A stretch of DNA of 64,000 bases, from assembly GCA_023382455.1 (NCBI GenBank), contig JAHDVX010000004.1:17922-81921 (forward strand), in the 5' to 3' direction. Under the pieces are notes generated by a model. The model was not told the DNA's origin and searched no databases. It was given only the letters and a program-made list of their open reading frames with translations. The translations under genes were made by a program, and so were the position numbers. How positions within the stretch are numbered: the first letter of the stretch is position 1; each line of letters opens with the position of its first letter. Origin of the DNA: Flavobacteriales bacterium (GTDB lineage: Bacteria; Bacteroidota; Bacteroidia; Flavobacteriales_F; PHOS-HE28). Below, one piece after another: positions 8,782 to 18,619 of the stretch.

Positions 8782-9546
8782 TCATTCCCGCCCAAGGGTC
8801 CTTCTCAGGGCCTCCTGCTCCGCACGCCGCTGCTGAATATCCGTGTTCACTGCCACCTGCTCGCGCAGGGGCAGGTCCTTGGTGGCCTTGGCCCGCAAGA
8901 CCTTGATCTCGGCTTCGAGTGCATCGATCCGTTGCAGGGTGGCGAGGTCCTCTGCGCTGCGCACGGCAGGGCGGTCGCGGAACACCCCCGTCTGTGCAGC
9001 GGCCCGGCATTGCACCACCGCCTGCATGTACCCGCCATAGAGGGTGCGGAGGTCGGTCTTGTCCAGCTGGGCAAAGCGCAAGGCCTGGTGGAAGGCCTGG
9101 GCCACTGCATCCGCGTAGAGCAGGGAGAGCACCGGCGTGTTCACGCTGGCCTCCAGGGTGCGCTTGCTGGCATCGTTCTGGTTGATGCGCTTGGTGCTTG
9201 CGTTCACCAGGTAGTTCTCCCGGTCGTACACAAAGAGCAGCACCGGATAGGGCACATACTTCTGCACCAGGTCGGCCACCTTGGTGCCGGTGCGCTCCAC
9301 CCGTTCAAGGCGTAGTTGCACCGCGAACACTTGCACCTCCTCGTAGCTGTAGGTATCGCTCGTGAAGGCAGGCACCTGAGCTGCCCGGATGCTGGCCAGC
9401 CAGTCCATTTGGTCGATACCCTCGTTCAGGAGCTTCTTTTCCGCTGCGGTGAGCGAAAAGTGCTTCAGGAAAAAGGCCTTGGTGAGCCTCTTCTGGATGA
9501 GGCAGCGCTCCGGCAGTTGCAGGATGTCTAGAATGAGCTGGCTCAC
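8782..9546 (-). CDS. DUF4391 domain-containing protein
   Basis: 254 aa; position next to the SF2 helicase with ATGA overlap and an EEVQVFAVQL...VPYPVLLFVYDRE pattern fit DUF4391. Confidence 0.7.
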   Translation of the reverse strand: MSQLILDILQLPERCLIQKRLTKAFFLKHFSLTAAEKKLLNEGIDQMDWLASIRAAQVPAFTSDTYSYEEVQVFAVQLRLERVERTGTKVADLVQKYVPYPVLLFVYDRENYLVNASTKRINQNDASKRTLEASVNTPVLSLLYADAVAQAFHQALRFAQLDKTDLRTLYGGYMQAVVQCRAAAQTGVFRDRPAVRSAEDLATLQRIDALEAEIKVLRAKATKDLPLREQVAVNTDIQQRRAEQEALRRTLGRE

Positions 9547-12500
9547 TTGATCACGAGGTAGGCCACCAGTTCCAGTTCACCGCTTTCCGCCAAACTCTTG
9601 GGTTGCAGGGTGGTGCCGCCCGGTGTGGCCAGTGAATCGAGCCCAACTTCCTCCTGCACCTCCACCACTTCGGCCATGGCCTTCTTCAGCAGCGCCCGGT
9701 AGGCCTCCATCTTCTTCCCGCCCCCGGTCTCCTTGTCGAAGGCCGCCACCAGCTTGGGCAGCACCTTGTCGTTGCCCATGCACAGCTTCCGGAAGTAGTC
9801 CAAGGCAGCACGGGTTTGGCGGGCGGTGAGCATATCGCTGCCATCGGCGCTCAGGTACACCAGGAAGTAGGGATAGAGGATGTTGTTGCGCAGACGCTCG
9901 GTGAAGGCGTTGGTAATGTCCTTGAGACAGAAAATCACGCCGGGCTTGATCGTCTCCAGGTTGCTCTGTACTACGGCATAGGAGGCCGGGGGGATGTTGT
10001 TGAGCGTTTCCAGCTCCGCGTCGGTGCTCTTCTCCAGGTCGATCTTGAAATCGTTGAAGGTGAGGTCGGTGATGGAGATGTTGCCATGGACGTCCTCCAT
10101 GTCCATCACCTGGTCCTGCAACTGCTTCAGCTGCCGTTTACGGTACTCCAGGTCCTGCATCTCCCGGCTGTTGCCGCTGATGATGTTGTCCTCGCCGGTG
10201 GCGGACACATCCAGCATCACCATGCGGCCTTGCACGCGTGCCACCAGGTCGATGAAGCTGTCCAGCTCCATGCTGGGGAAGAAGTTCACGAGCTGGATCT
10301 TCTCGTTCACCGAACCGATGCGGTCGATACGCCCAAAGCGCTGGATGATGCGCACCGGGTTCCAGTGGATGTCGTAGTTCACCAGATAGTCGCAGTCCTG
10401 CAGGTTCTGCCCCTCGCTGATGCAATCGGTGCAAATGAGCACATCGATGGCATTGGTCTCGTCGGGGAAGATCTCGTTGCGCTTCTTGCTCAGCGGACTG
10501 AAGTGGGTGAGGATGGTGTTCAGGTCCGCCTTGCACCCGGGCATGTTGGTCTTGTTGATGCCCGTGCCTGTGACCAGCGCACTGTAGAGCCCATACTCGG
10601 TGTATAGCCATTGTTCCAGCTCGCGATGCAGATAGGCGGCGGTGTCCGCGAACGCGGTGAAGACGATGACCTTCCTGTTGTTGTCGTTGATGGGCTGTGC
10701 GATCTTCTGCGCGATCATCTCCTTCAGCTTTTCCAGCTTGGCATCGCGGCTCACATCGATCAGCTTGATGCTGGCCATCAATTTGGTGAGCTTATCTCGA
10801 TCCAGCTTCAGGTCCTGTTTCCAGCGGATCAGGTCCAGGTCCTGGATCAGCACCTTGGTCTTTCCGCCCACGAGCAGGTCGCTCAGTTCGGTATCGTCCG
10901 GGTCGATGTCGGCGATCTCGATGTCATCACCCACCTCGCCGGTCTGGTGGTCCTCCAGCTGCTTCAGGTTCTTGTCGATCAGGTCCAGCAGGCTTTGGAT
11001 GGTGAGCTTGAAGGCGTGGATGGAGCTCTCCAGGCGCTTCAGCAGGTTCACCCGCATCAGGTAGATGAGGCTTTCCTCGCGATCCGCCTGCTTGAACACG
11101 GTACCGCGTTCGGTGAGCACGGCATACTTGGCCTCATAGGCCGGCTGCTTGTCCGGCCTGACGTACTGTAGCGGTTGGTAGTAGGCCAGGCTCAGCGTAC
11201 TGATCTCGTCGTAGATCTCCCCGATGTCCTTGAACTTGTTCTGGGTATCGATCTCCGGCTTCACGGTGATCGGTACCAGGCGTTCAGGGAACTTCCCGAT
11301 ATCCGCCATGTCGTAGTACTTCTCGATGTGCTTGCGCGAGCGTGCGATCGTGAGCATGTCGAGGATCTTGAAGTAGGCCCCGTCCAAGTCGTCCAGCAGG
11401 GTCTGCACCTTCAGTTTGTCCGGGTCGGTGTCCCGGTACCACTTGGTGAACTTGCGCTGGGCCTCGCGCATGATCTGCGCGATGCTATCCAGGCCATGGG
11501 GTCGAAAGGCACGGTCGTCGCCCTCGGTGATGAAGGCCACCTGGTTCTTCAGGTCGTTCATCTTGTTGTTCACCGGGGTGGCGCTGAGCATGAGGACCTT
11601 GGTGCGCACGTTGGCCCGGATCACGTCGTTCATCAGGCGCTTGTAGCGCGTCATGCCCTCGCGCCGCTGGGGGTTGTTGCGGAAGTTGTGGCTCTCATCG
11701 ATCACCACCAGGTCGTAGTTCCCCCAGTTGATCATCTCCAGATCGATGTCGCCGCTCTTGCCCTTGTCGCGGCTTAGATCGGTGTGGTTCAGCACATCGT
11801 AGTTGAAGCGGTCGTGCGCGAGGATGTTGCGCCGGTCGTTAAGCTGGTAGATGGTCCAGTTTTCCCGCAGCTTCTTGGGGGCTAACACCAGGATGCGATC
11901 GTTGCGCAGCTGGTAGTACTTCATGACGGCCAGCGCTTCGAAGGTCTTGCCCAAGCCCACGCTGTCCGCAATGATGCACCCGCCATAGGTCTCGATCTTC
12001 TGGATGGCGCCGATCACGGCGTCCTTCTGGAAGTTGTAGAGCATGTGCCAGATGCGGGAATCCTTCAAGCCCACCTGTTTGAGCTTCTGGTCGGCCCGCT
12101 CACTGATGGTGGAGTAGTGGAAGATCTCCCGGATGCAGTACTTGTAGATGGATTCCCCGCTGTTGCTCTTCACACCCAACTGCAGGAGCTCGGTCACCTT
12201 GTCGTTGAGCACTTCGCGGCTGTTGTTCCAGGCATGGCTGAAGAGTGCGAGGTACTGTTCGCTGCCTTGTTCAAAGGCGCTCACAAGCACCGGTGCCGGG
12301 CTGCTCGCCTTGCCCAGCCCCACGGCGTCCAAGTTGGCCGGAGTAAGCAGGAACGTCTTCAACAGATCGCCGGTCTGCACCAGGAGCAAGTTCTGGTTGG
12401 CCACGCCCCCCTTGCGGACCTGGAACTTGTCTTCCAACAGCCCCAGAACTTGTTGGATGCGATACCGGCGGTCCAGCTCAAGGTTGAGCGGTGCTTCCTT

Positions 12501-12755
12501 CGCGTCCTGGATCAACTGGAACGGCACATCCTCGAAGCTGTCGCTCAACAAGACCTTCACGCTCGCTGCGCCCTTGAGCGTTCCGATCAGCTCGAACAAG
12601 GCAAAGGCGGTGAAATAGTTGCAGGCCAAATAGACCTTGGAATTGGCCGTTATCGCGCTCTTGAGCTCGTCGAGCAGCAGGGTGGAACGGTTGTCGATGA
12701 TTTGCATGGTGCGGCCCAATGGCATTTGTTCAGTGCCCTCCTTCTTGTCAGCCAC
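9543..12755 (-). CDS. SNF2/SF2 helicase with N-terminal PLD-like region
   Basis: DSVGLGKT, DESH, SATP, QRFGRIDRIGS helicase motifs; N-terminal phospholipase-D-like segment. Confidence 0.88.
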   Translation of the reverse strand: MADKKEGTEQMPLGRTMQIIDNRSTLLLDELKSAITANSKVYLACNYFTAFALFELIGTLKGAASVKVLLSDSFEDVPFQLIQDAKEAPLNLELDRRYRIQQVLGLLEDKFQVRKGGVANQNLLLVQTGDLLKTFLLTPANLDAVGLGKASSPAPVLVSAFEQGSEQYLALFSHAWNNSREVLNDKVTELLQLGVKSNSGESIYKYCIREIFHYSTISERADQKLKQVGLKDSRIWHMLYNFQKDAVIGAIQKIETYGGCIIADSVGLGKTFEALAVMKYYQLRNDRILVLAPKKLRENWTIYQLNDRRNILAHDRFNYDVLNHTDLSRDKGKSGDIDLEMINWGNYDLVVIDESHNFRNNPQRREGMTRYKRLMNDVIRANVRTKVLMLSATPVNNKMNDLKNQVAFITEGDDRAFRPHGLDSIAQIMREAQRKFTKWYRDTDPDKLKVQTLLDDLDGAYFKILDMLTIARSRKHIEKYYDMADIGKFPERLVPITVKPEIDTQNKFKDIGEIYDEISTLSLAYYQPLQYVRPDKQPAYEAKYAVLTERGTVFKQADREESLIYLMRVNLLKRLESSIHAFKLTIQSLLDLIDKNLKQLEDHQTGEVGDDIEIADIDPDDTELSDLLVGGKTKVLIQDLDLIRWKQDLKLDRDKLTKLMASIKLIDVSRDAKLEKLKEMIAQKIAQPINDNNRKVIVFTAFADTAAYLHRELEQWLYTEYGLYSALVTGTGINKTNMPGCKADLNTILTHFSPLSKKRNEIFPDETNAIDVLICTDCISEGQNLQDCDYLVNYDIHWNPVRIIQRFGRIDRIGSVNEKIQLVNFFPSMELDSFIDLVARVQGRMVMLDVSATGEDNIISGNSREMQDLEYRKRQLKQLQDQVMDMEDVHGNISITDLTFNDFKIDLEKSTDAELETLNNIPPASYAVVQSNLETIKPGVIFCLKDITNAFTERLRNNILYPYFLVYLSADGSDMLTARQTRAALDYFRKLCMGNDKVLPKLVAAFDKETGGGKKMEAYRALLKKAMAEVVEVQEEVGLDSLATPGGTTLQPKSLAESGELELVAYLVIK

Positions 12756-12798
12756 GGGCCGAAGACCACGGCAGGCAGGTTGCGGCGATATTTTTTGG

Positions 12799-12825
12799 GG
12801 ACCACCGGTCCATGATACGTGGTCC
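12799..12825. promoter_or_regulatory. inverted repeat GGACCAC-N13-GTGGTCC upstream of the helicase gene
   Basis: Perfect 7-bp arms 44 bp upstream of the helicase start. Confidence 0.4.
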
Positions 12826-12928
12826 TAGGCGCGTGAAAATAGGAGCGGAATCGGGAAAGGGCCAATTGAGGTAAGGATTCAATTCGCCAATAGCCCGCAC
12901 GGATCAAGCGGACATCAGCCAAGCCAAC

Positions 12929-13090
12929 TCACCACTCATCCCGCATACGCCTTACCTCCTCCAAAGCCCATTGGTCCATGCCGGGGATGGTGCCAGCGAA
13001 CTTCCGCACGTCGGGCAGCTGGCGCTTGGGCTTCGTGGGCACGCTCTTGCGGCCCACTCGTATCGGGTTATCGGAATCCTTGGTCGACAT
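12929..13090 (-). CDS. small antitoxin-like protein (53 aa)
   Basis: Manual translation MSTKDSDNPIRVGRKSVPTKPKRQLPDVRKFAGTIPGMDQWALEEVRRMRDEW; no toxin ORF downstream. Confidence 0.5.
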   Translation of the reverse strand: MSTKDSDNPIRVGRKSVPTKPKRQLPDVRKFAGTIPGMDQWALEEVRRMRDEW

Positions 13091-13114
13091 GGCTTGCGCA
13101 ATCCACCAGTCACG

Positions 13115-14005
13115 TCATTCAGCTGCGCTTCCTTCCTCACCCTTCAGGCCGCGCGCATCGCGTTTGTCCAGCTTTAGCTTGGGCTTGGCCTGCTTCAGGC
13201 GCTTCTCCACCTTCTTGATGTGCTCTGCTGGCGGGATGTTTTCCGGCAAGGTTCCGCCGATGCGTCGGATAGCGTCGCGCACTTCCCGGCCCACTTCCTC
13301 GTGGGTGCGTATGGCCTGTTGCTCGGTGTGGACGCCTTCACGGGCCAGCTTGTCGCGCGTCTGCGTCATGCGGAACTGGTTGGCCGCAAGCTCGGTGGCA
13401 TTCATGCGGTCCAGCAGGTTTTCCTTTTCGGCTATGCCCTTGCGCCGTTTGATCTGCTCGTTGCCGATACCGCCATAGAGGCCCTTGTAGCCCGCATCAT
13501 GGAAGATGCCGAACATGCGGCCATGTACTCCAGCCTGTTGCGCTGCCCCGCTTAGGGCCTTGAACTCTTCGGCAGTCTGCTTGCGGATCTCCAACCTTTC
13601 TTTGTCGGCGGCCAATTGGTCGGTGATCTCTTGGCGGCGTGCCTGAACGATGAAGTACTGTTGCGCCAAGGCTATCTCCGGTTTGCGCGGGTCGCCGTTG
13701 ATGGCAATGAGGTAGCAGGCAAAGCGGGAGAGGTGGAAGTCGTCCACCACTTGCACGGCACCCTTGCCGCCGGTTATCGGTTTGCCGGCGCCGGCAAAGT
13801 GATTAAGTGGCTGATTGCCAGACTCCTCACAGGATGCCATGGCCCGCTTTATGGCCTGTTGGAAACGGCGCCACTGATCGTAGCCCATCAGGGGTTGCAG
13901 GTCGCGGGCACTCCAGTATTCGGCACCGTATGCGTTCACCTGTTTCAGGCTTTCGAAATCGGCAGATGGGCTGCCCGGGGGACTGCTCAGTTCTTCGGTA
14001 GTCAT
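13115..14005 (-). CDS. dinD: DNA damage-inducible protein D (DinD)-like protein
   Basis: EYWSARDLQPLMGYDQWRRFQQAIKRAM...DDFHLSRFACYLIAINGDPRKPEIALAQQYF BRO/DinD pattern; start at MTTEEL. Confidence 0.88.
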   Translation of the reverse strand: MTTEELSSPPGSPSADFESLKQVNAYGAEYWSARDLQPLMGYDQWRRFQQAIKRAMASCEESGNQPLNHFAGAGKPITGGKGAVQVVDDFHLSRFACYLIAINGDPRKPEIALAQQYFIVQARRQEITDQLAADKERLEIRKQTAEEFKALSGAAQQAGVHGRMFGIFHDAGYKGLYGGIGNEQIKRRKGIAEKENLLDRMNATELAANQFRMTQTRDKLAREGVHTEQQAIRTHEEVGREVRDAIRRIGGTLPENIPPAEHIKKVEKRLKQAKPKLKLDKRDARGLKGEEGSAAE

Positions 14006-14081
14006 GACTTTATGAAGATAGCCTTTTCCGGGATCGTGGCTTGGATGCCCGAAGCCGGAAATGCCATGTTCCTGCTGGCCT

Positions 14082-14226
14082 GCGTTGCGTGAGCGATGGC
14101 AGCGGCGGCCCGGTGTGGCGCCGTGCCAACAGCGCACGGAGCGAGGAGGCTGCGAGGGACGAGCAGACCCCGGAGCCCGATGCGATGCGGCACGGCACAA
14201 GCCGGCCACAGCGGACAGCGCGACCC
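14082..14226. repeat. hairpin repeat, copy 1 (inverse orientation relative to copy 2 at 23036-23122)
   Basis: Ends GCGTTGCGTGAGCGATGGCAGCGG ... CACAGCGGACAGCGCGACCC match the reverse complement of copy 2's terminal boxes; inner GCCGTGCC/GGCACGGC stem. Confidence 0.6.
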
Positions 14227-14290
14227 TGCGCGCGGCTTGGCGGGTGGGAGAGGGGCACGCCCTACACCCTACGAACCCCGAACCACGCCA

Positions 14291-15901
14291 CTACGCACTA
14301 CCCACCGGATCATACATGTACCCCTTCACCGCTGCGGCCAGGTCTTCCGGCTTGGGTTCCGTGGCCAGGCCCGCGCGGTAGGCCTCCTCGGCGATGGCGG
14401 TGCCGATGGCGCGGGAGATGGCGCGGATGGCGGGGAGGCGCGGGTAGAGGGCGCCGTGCCGCAGGTCGGCTTCCTCCACGCTGTGGGCCAGGGTGCGCGC
14501 GGCGAGGAGGAACATGGCGTCGGTGATGTGGCGTGCGCCGGAGACGAGAGCGCCGAGACCGATGCCGGGGAAGATGTACGCGTTGTTGCCCTGTCCGGGG
14601 CGGAATTCCCGGCCTTCGTAGTGCACCGGTGCGAAGGGACTGCCGCTGGTGAAGACGGCGCGGCCGCCGCTCCAGGTGTAGGCCTCCTCGGCGGTGCACT
14701 CGGCGCGGCTGGTGGGGTTGCTGAGGGCGAAGATGACGGGGCGCTCGTTGAGGGCGGCCATCTTTTCGATCACGGCCTGGTTGAAGGTGCCGGGGCTGCC
14801 GGTGGCGCCGATGAGCACGTGGGGGCGCACGGCATCCAGCGCGTCCATGAAGGGCATGGGCGGCAGGGGCTGGGCGAAGCGGCGCTTGTGGTCGTTGAGG
14901 TCGGTGCGGCCTTCCACGATGAGGCCCTTGCTGTCCACGAAGCAGAGGCGGGCGCGGGCTTCCTCGGGGGTGAGGCCCTCCCCGATGAAGGCGGAGCGCA
15001 TGAGGTCGGCGATGCCGGTGGCGGCGGAGCCCGCGCCGAGGAAGAGTACGCGCAGGTCCTTGAAGGGGATGCCGGTGATGCGGGTGGAGGCGTGGATGCC
15101 GGCGAGGGCCACGGCGGCGGTGCCCTGGATGTCGTCGTTGAAGCAGCAGGCGCGGTCGCGGTATTTCTCCAACAGCGTGTAGGCGTTGGGGGTGGAAAAG
15201 TCCTCGAACTGGATCAGGGTCTTGGGGAAGCGGGCCTGCACTGCGGTGATGAACTCGTCCACCAGCTGGAAGTAGGCTTCGCCGGTGAGGCGCGGCTGGG
15301 GCCAGCCGAGGTAGTAGGGGTCGCTGCGCAGGGCCTCGTTGCCGGTGCCCACGTCGAGGGTGATGGGCATGCACTGGTGCGGCCGGATGCCGGCGGCGGC
15401 GGTGTAGATGGCGAGCTTGCCGATGGGGATGCCCATGCCGTTGGCGCCGAGGTCGCCCAGGCCCAGGATGCGCTGCCCGTCGGTGACCACGATCACGCGG
15501 ACGTCGTCCTCCGGCCAGTTGGCGAGCACTTCGGCGATGCGGCCGCGGTGGTCGGGCGTGATGTAGCAGCCCTTGGGCCGGCGGAAGATGTGCGCGAATT
15601 CCTGGCAGGCCTGGCCCACGGTGGGGGTGTAGATCAGGGGCATGATCTGCTCGATGTGGCGGATCACCACGGCGTAGAAGAGGCGCTCGTTGCGGTCCTG
15701 CAGGGAGTTGAGCAGGATGTAGCGCTCCAGGTCGTTCTCCTTGCGGCGCAGGCCCTCCATCACGCGGTCCACCTGCTGCTGTTGGGTGGCCACGGCGTAG
15801 GGCAGTAGGCCCTCCAGTCCGAGGGATCGGCGTTCCTCACGGGTGAATTCCACGGAGCGGTTGATGGCGCCGTCGAGGAGGATGTCGCGTCCTTTTTTCA
15901 T
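14291..15901 (-). CDS. NAD-dependent malic enzyme
   Basis: LIYTPTVGQACQ, ILGLGDLGANGMGIPIGK, FNDDIQGTAAV, FLGAGSAATGIA motifs; start at MKKGRDILL inside the longer ORF. Confidence 0.95.
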   Translation of the reverse strand: MKKGRDILLDGAINRSVEFTREERRSLGLEGLLPYAVATQQQQVDRVMEGLRRKENDLERYILLNSLQDRNERLFYAVVIRHIEQIMPLIYTPTVGQACQEFAHIFRRPKGCYITPDHRGRIAEVLANWPEDDVRVIVVTDGQRILGLGDLGANGMGIPIGKLAIYTAAAGIRPHQCMPITLDVGTGNEALRSDPYYLGWPQPRLTGEAYFQLVDEFITAVQARFPKTLIQFEDFSTPNAYTLLEKYRDRACCFNDDIQGTAAVALAGIHASTRITGIPFKDLRVLFLGAGSAATGIADLMRSAFIGEGLTPEEARARLCFVDSKGLIVEGRTDLNDHKRRFAQPLPPMPFMDALDAVRPHVLIGATGSPGTFNQAVIEKMAALNERPVIFALSNPTSRAECTAEEAYTWSGGRAVFTSGSPFAPVHYEGREFRPGQGNNAYIFPGIGLGALVSGARHITDAMFLLAARTLAHSVEEADLRHGALYPRLPAIRAISRAIGTAIAEEAYRAGLATEPKPEDLAAAVKGYMYDPVGSA

Positions 15902-15987
15902 GGATGATCGGCGAAAGGTACCGGAGATCAGGTGCGAAGGTCCGTGGGGCTCGGGTATTAGAAGCAGGGTGGATGACCCTTGGAATT

Positions 15988-16022
15988 TCATCCGTGTCCA
16001 TCCGTGTTCATCCGTGGTGGAA
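15988..16022. repeat. TCATCCGTGTCCATCCGTGTTCATCCGTGG intergenic repeat, copy 1
   Basis: Near-identical to 18352-18386 and 19938-19971. Confidence 0.8.
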
Positions 16023-16026
16023 AGCC

Positions 16027-17742
16027 CTACCAGCCGCCACCGCCACCGCCGCCGCCGCCGCCGCCCGAGGAACCACCCCCACCCGAGCCGCCGCTGCTGG
16101 AGGGTGGCGTACTGGAGGAGGACACGCTGCTGCCGAACGAGGAGTTGAGGTGCGAGGAGAACGAGCCGAAGTTGCCGATCGAACCGTTGTACCAGCCGGG
16201 GCGGTAGCTCGGGTTCACCACGGCACGGGCGATGAGGTCTTGGAAGCGTTCGCCCCAGATCTCCTCCACGCCGAACGCGATGGCGTAGGGCAGGTATTTC
16301 TCGAAGACCTCGGGCGTCATCGCGGGCGGATTGAAGTACTGGAGCTGCTTCTCCTCCGCCGTGCTGAGGTACATCTTGAAGCCTTTGAGCTTGGCGCGCA
16401 AGGCCAGCTTTTCGATGCTGGGTTTGCGGATCAGGCGGGCGTAGGTGAAGAAGAGGATCAGATTGGCCGCGACGAAGCCGCCGAAGAACAGCAGGTCGTA
16501 GTCGCCATCGAAGGAGGCGTGCAGCACCAACAGTGCGATGACGCCGACGATGAGGGTGAACAAGGCAAGGAGCCAGAACTTCCAGTTGTTGCCCTTGGAG
16601 ATGAAGCCGCTCCACTGGTCGCGCAATTTGCCGCGGAAGGCGCTGGCCATGCTCTGCACGCTCGGGTCATAGCTGCCGGTGATCTCGAAGCTGTCCGACC
16701 CCGATCCGAACATGTGGTTCAGCAGTTCCTGCTCCTCACGCGGCAGGCCGGAGCCGGGCTTGAGCTTCTCGATGGTGTAGGTCTCCTTGGTGATCAGGCC
16801 GAGCAGCATCTTCTCCTTCTCCTCGCTGATGCGGATGTAGCCTTTCACGGCGAGCGCGATCATGGCCGGTGTGATCAGGCTGTTGTCGGCGCTGCCGTTC
16901 ATCACCATGCCGGCGGAGGCGGGCGAGAGTCCATCGGGCGGCTCGAAGAGGGGGATCACCACGGGGCTGTCGGGATCGCGGCCGTGGCGGAACCAGGTGA
17001 TGAAGTAGTAGAGCAGCAGCAGCAGGGTGATGCCCCCGCCCACGAGCCCCAGGGCGTAGCGCTCGAAGAAGGTGGGCGGCGGCGGTTCGGCCACCACGCC
17101 CTTCTGGAAGCCCACCGCCACGGTGAGGCCCTCGAAGTAGCCCAGGGCGCGGCCGGTGAACCGCACCGTGTGCCCGTCGATGATGGAATCCGAACAGGCA
17201 TGTTCCGTGGAGCCCGCCACACCCGTGTAGCAGGCTGTCTGCCGCACCTGGGCCGCTTCCGGCAGGTGGATCAGCGCCGAGATGCTGTCCACGCCGAAGT
17301 TCCAGCCGTTGCCGTTCACGTTCCAGTAGATCTCGTCGAAGTCGGGGTAGAAACCCACCTGGCCCTCCGTGGTGTAGGTGATGCGGTACTGGTAGTCGCC
17401 GGGCTGGAGGTACACGTCCTTGTCGCCCACGTAGAGCACGAAGTCGTCGCCCTCTTCGGCGGTGTGGTGGGGCGACTCTTGGCCGCCCATCAGCACCTCG
17501 GAGTATTCGTACTTCACCCGGTGGGTGCGGCCGTTGTGGTCCGTGAAGCTCATCGGTAGCCGCCGCACGATACCGCGCTTGAACTCGACGCCCTCGGCGT
17601 GGATGCGGATGTCCTCCTTCACCGTGAGGCGACCGTCGGCCGCTACCGTGAGGTCGGTATGGAAGGCGATGATCCGCTCCGATTGAGCGAAGGCCGCCAG
17701 CCCGAAGGCTAGCGCGATCCCGAGCAGTACGTGCCGCATCAC
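16027..17742 (-). CDS. DUF2207 family membrane protein with poly-Gly C-terminus
   Basis: N-terminal extracellular domain, TM segments, C-terminal GGSGGGGSSGGGGGGGGGGGW; next to lemA. Confidence 0.9.
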   Translation of the reverse strand: MMRHVLLGIALAFGLAAFAQSERIIAFHTDLTVAADGRLTVKEDIRIHAEGVEFKRGIVRRLPMSFTDHNGRTHRVKYEYSEVLMGGQESPHHTAEEGDDFVLYVGDKDVYLQPGDYQYRITYTTEGQVGFYPDFDEIYWNVNGNGWNFGVDSISALIHLPEAAQVRQTACYTGVAGSTEHACSDSIIDGHTVRFTGRALGYFEGLTVAVGFQKGVVAEPPPPTFFERYALGLVGGGITLLLLLYYFITWFRHGRDPDSPVVIPLFEPPDGLSPASAGMVMNGSADNSLITPAMIALAVKGYIRISEEKEKMLLGLITKETYTIEKLKPGSGLPREEQELLNHMFGSGSDSFEITGSYDPSVQSMASAFRGKLRDQWSGFISKGNNWKFWLLALFTLIVGVIALLVLHASFDGDYDLLFFGGFVAANLILFFTYARLIRKPSIEKLALRAKLKGFKMYLSTAEEKQLQYFNPPAMTPEVFEKYLPYAIAFGVEEIWGERFQDLIARAVVNPSYRPGWYNGSIGNFGSFSSHLNSSFGSSVSSSSTPPSSSGGSGGGGSSGGGGGGGGGGGW

Positions 17743-18293
17743 GAGAACTTCACGTTGGGTACCGCCTTCTCCTCCGGGCTGTCCAGCTCGAAGAACGCCG
17801 CCTTTGCGAAGTGGAACATGTTGGCCACGATGTTGCTCGGGAACGATTCGATCAGCGTGTTCTGCTCGCGCACGGTGCCGTTGTAGTAGCGCCGCGCCTT
17901 CTCCAGGTCACCTTCGATCTGCCCCAGCTGCGTTTGCAGGTTAAGGAAGTTCGTGTTCGCCTTCAGCTCCGGGTATTGCTCCGCCACGGCGATCAGCTTC
18001 ATCATGGCGGTGCTCAACTGTTTCTCCGCCGCCTGCTGGCCCTCGATGGTGGTGGCCTGCTGCGCTGCGGCCCGCGCGCGGGTCACGTTCTCGAAGGTCT
18101 CGTTCTCGTGCGCCGCGTAGCCCTTTACCGTCTCCACCAGGTTCGGGATCAGGTCGTGCCGCTTCTTCAGTTGCACGTCGATGCCGCTCCAGCCTTCGGC
18201 CACGAGGTTCTTGAGCTTCACCAGTTTGTTGTAGATGGCGATGCCGTAGAAGGCCAGCAGCACGACAGTGGCGAGGAGAACGAGGAGGATCAT
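17739..18293 (-). CDS. lemA: LemA family protein
   Basis: IYNKLVKLKNLVAEGWSGIDVQLKKRHDLIPNLVETVKGYAAHE and ARRYYNGTVREQNTLIESFPSNIVA. Confidence 0.95.
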   Translation of the reverse strand: MILLVLLATVVLLAFYGIAIYNKLVKLKNLVAEGWSGIDVQLKKRHDLIPNLVETVKGYAAHENETFENVTRARAAAQQATTIEGQQAAEKQLSTAMMKLIAVAEQYPELKANTNFLNLQTQLGQIEGDLEKARRYYNGTVREQNTLIESFPSNIVANMFHFAKAAFFELDSPEEKAVPNVKFS

Positions 18294-18351
18294 GGGAGGG
18301 GGATTGGATGATCGAATGTAGGGGAAGGATCGGGGTAACGGCCCATGGATC

Positions 18352-18386
18352 TCATCCGTGTCCATCGTTGTTCATCCGTGGTGGAA
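18352..18386. repeat. TCATCCGTGTCCATCnTTGTTCATCCGTGG intergenic repeat, copy 2
   Basis: See copy 1. Confidence 0.8.
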
Positions 18387-18619
18387 GGCCACGTGCAAGG
18401 CGCATAAGATCGGATAGCCGGTAGTTCACGAAGATGCACTGAATGGTGCAAGTTCGGAGCTGAGGCTCGCGGATTGGTGCGAGTGGTATGCCTGTGTGCT
18501 TGTTGGTCCGATTCGCGCCGGTTGGTAGTTCTTCATGGCCAGTTCCGCATGTCAACCAATGTTCTATTGTCACGCCCGGGAAAGTGGACCTGCTTTGTAG
18601 CGATCTGAAACCACACATC

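Noticed and set aside
14096-15808. 570-aa plus-strand ORF
   Set aside because: Antisense shadow of malic enzyme; Gly/Ala/Glu-rich translation.
16030-16090. CCGCCACCGCC trinucleotide tract as a microsatellite or phase-variable locus
   Set aside because: It encodes the poly-Gly tail common in DUF2207 proteins; not obviously a regulatory repeat.
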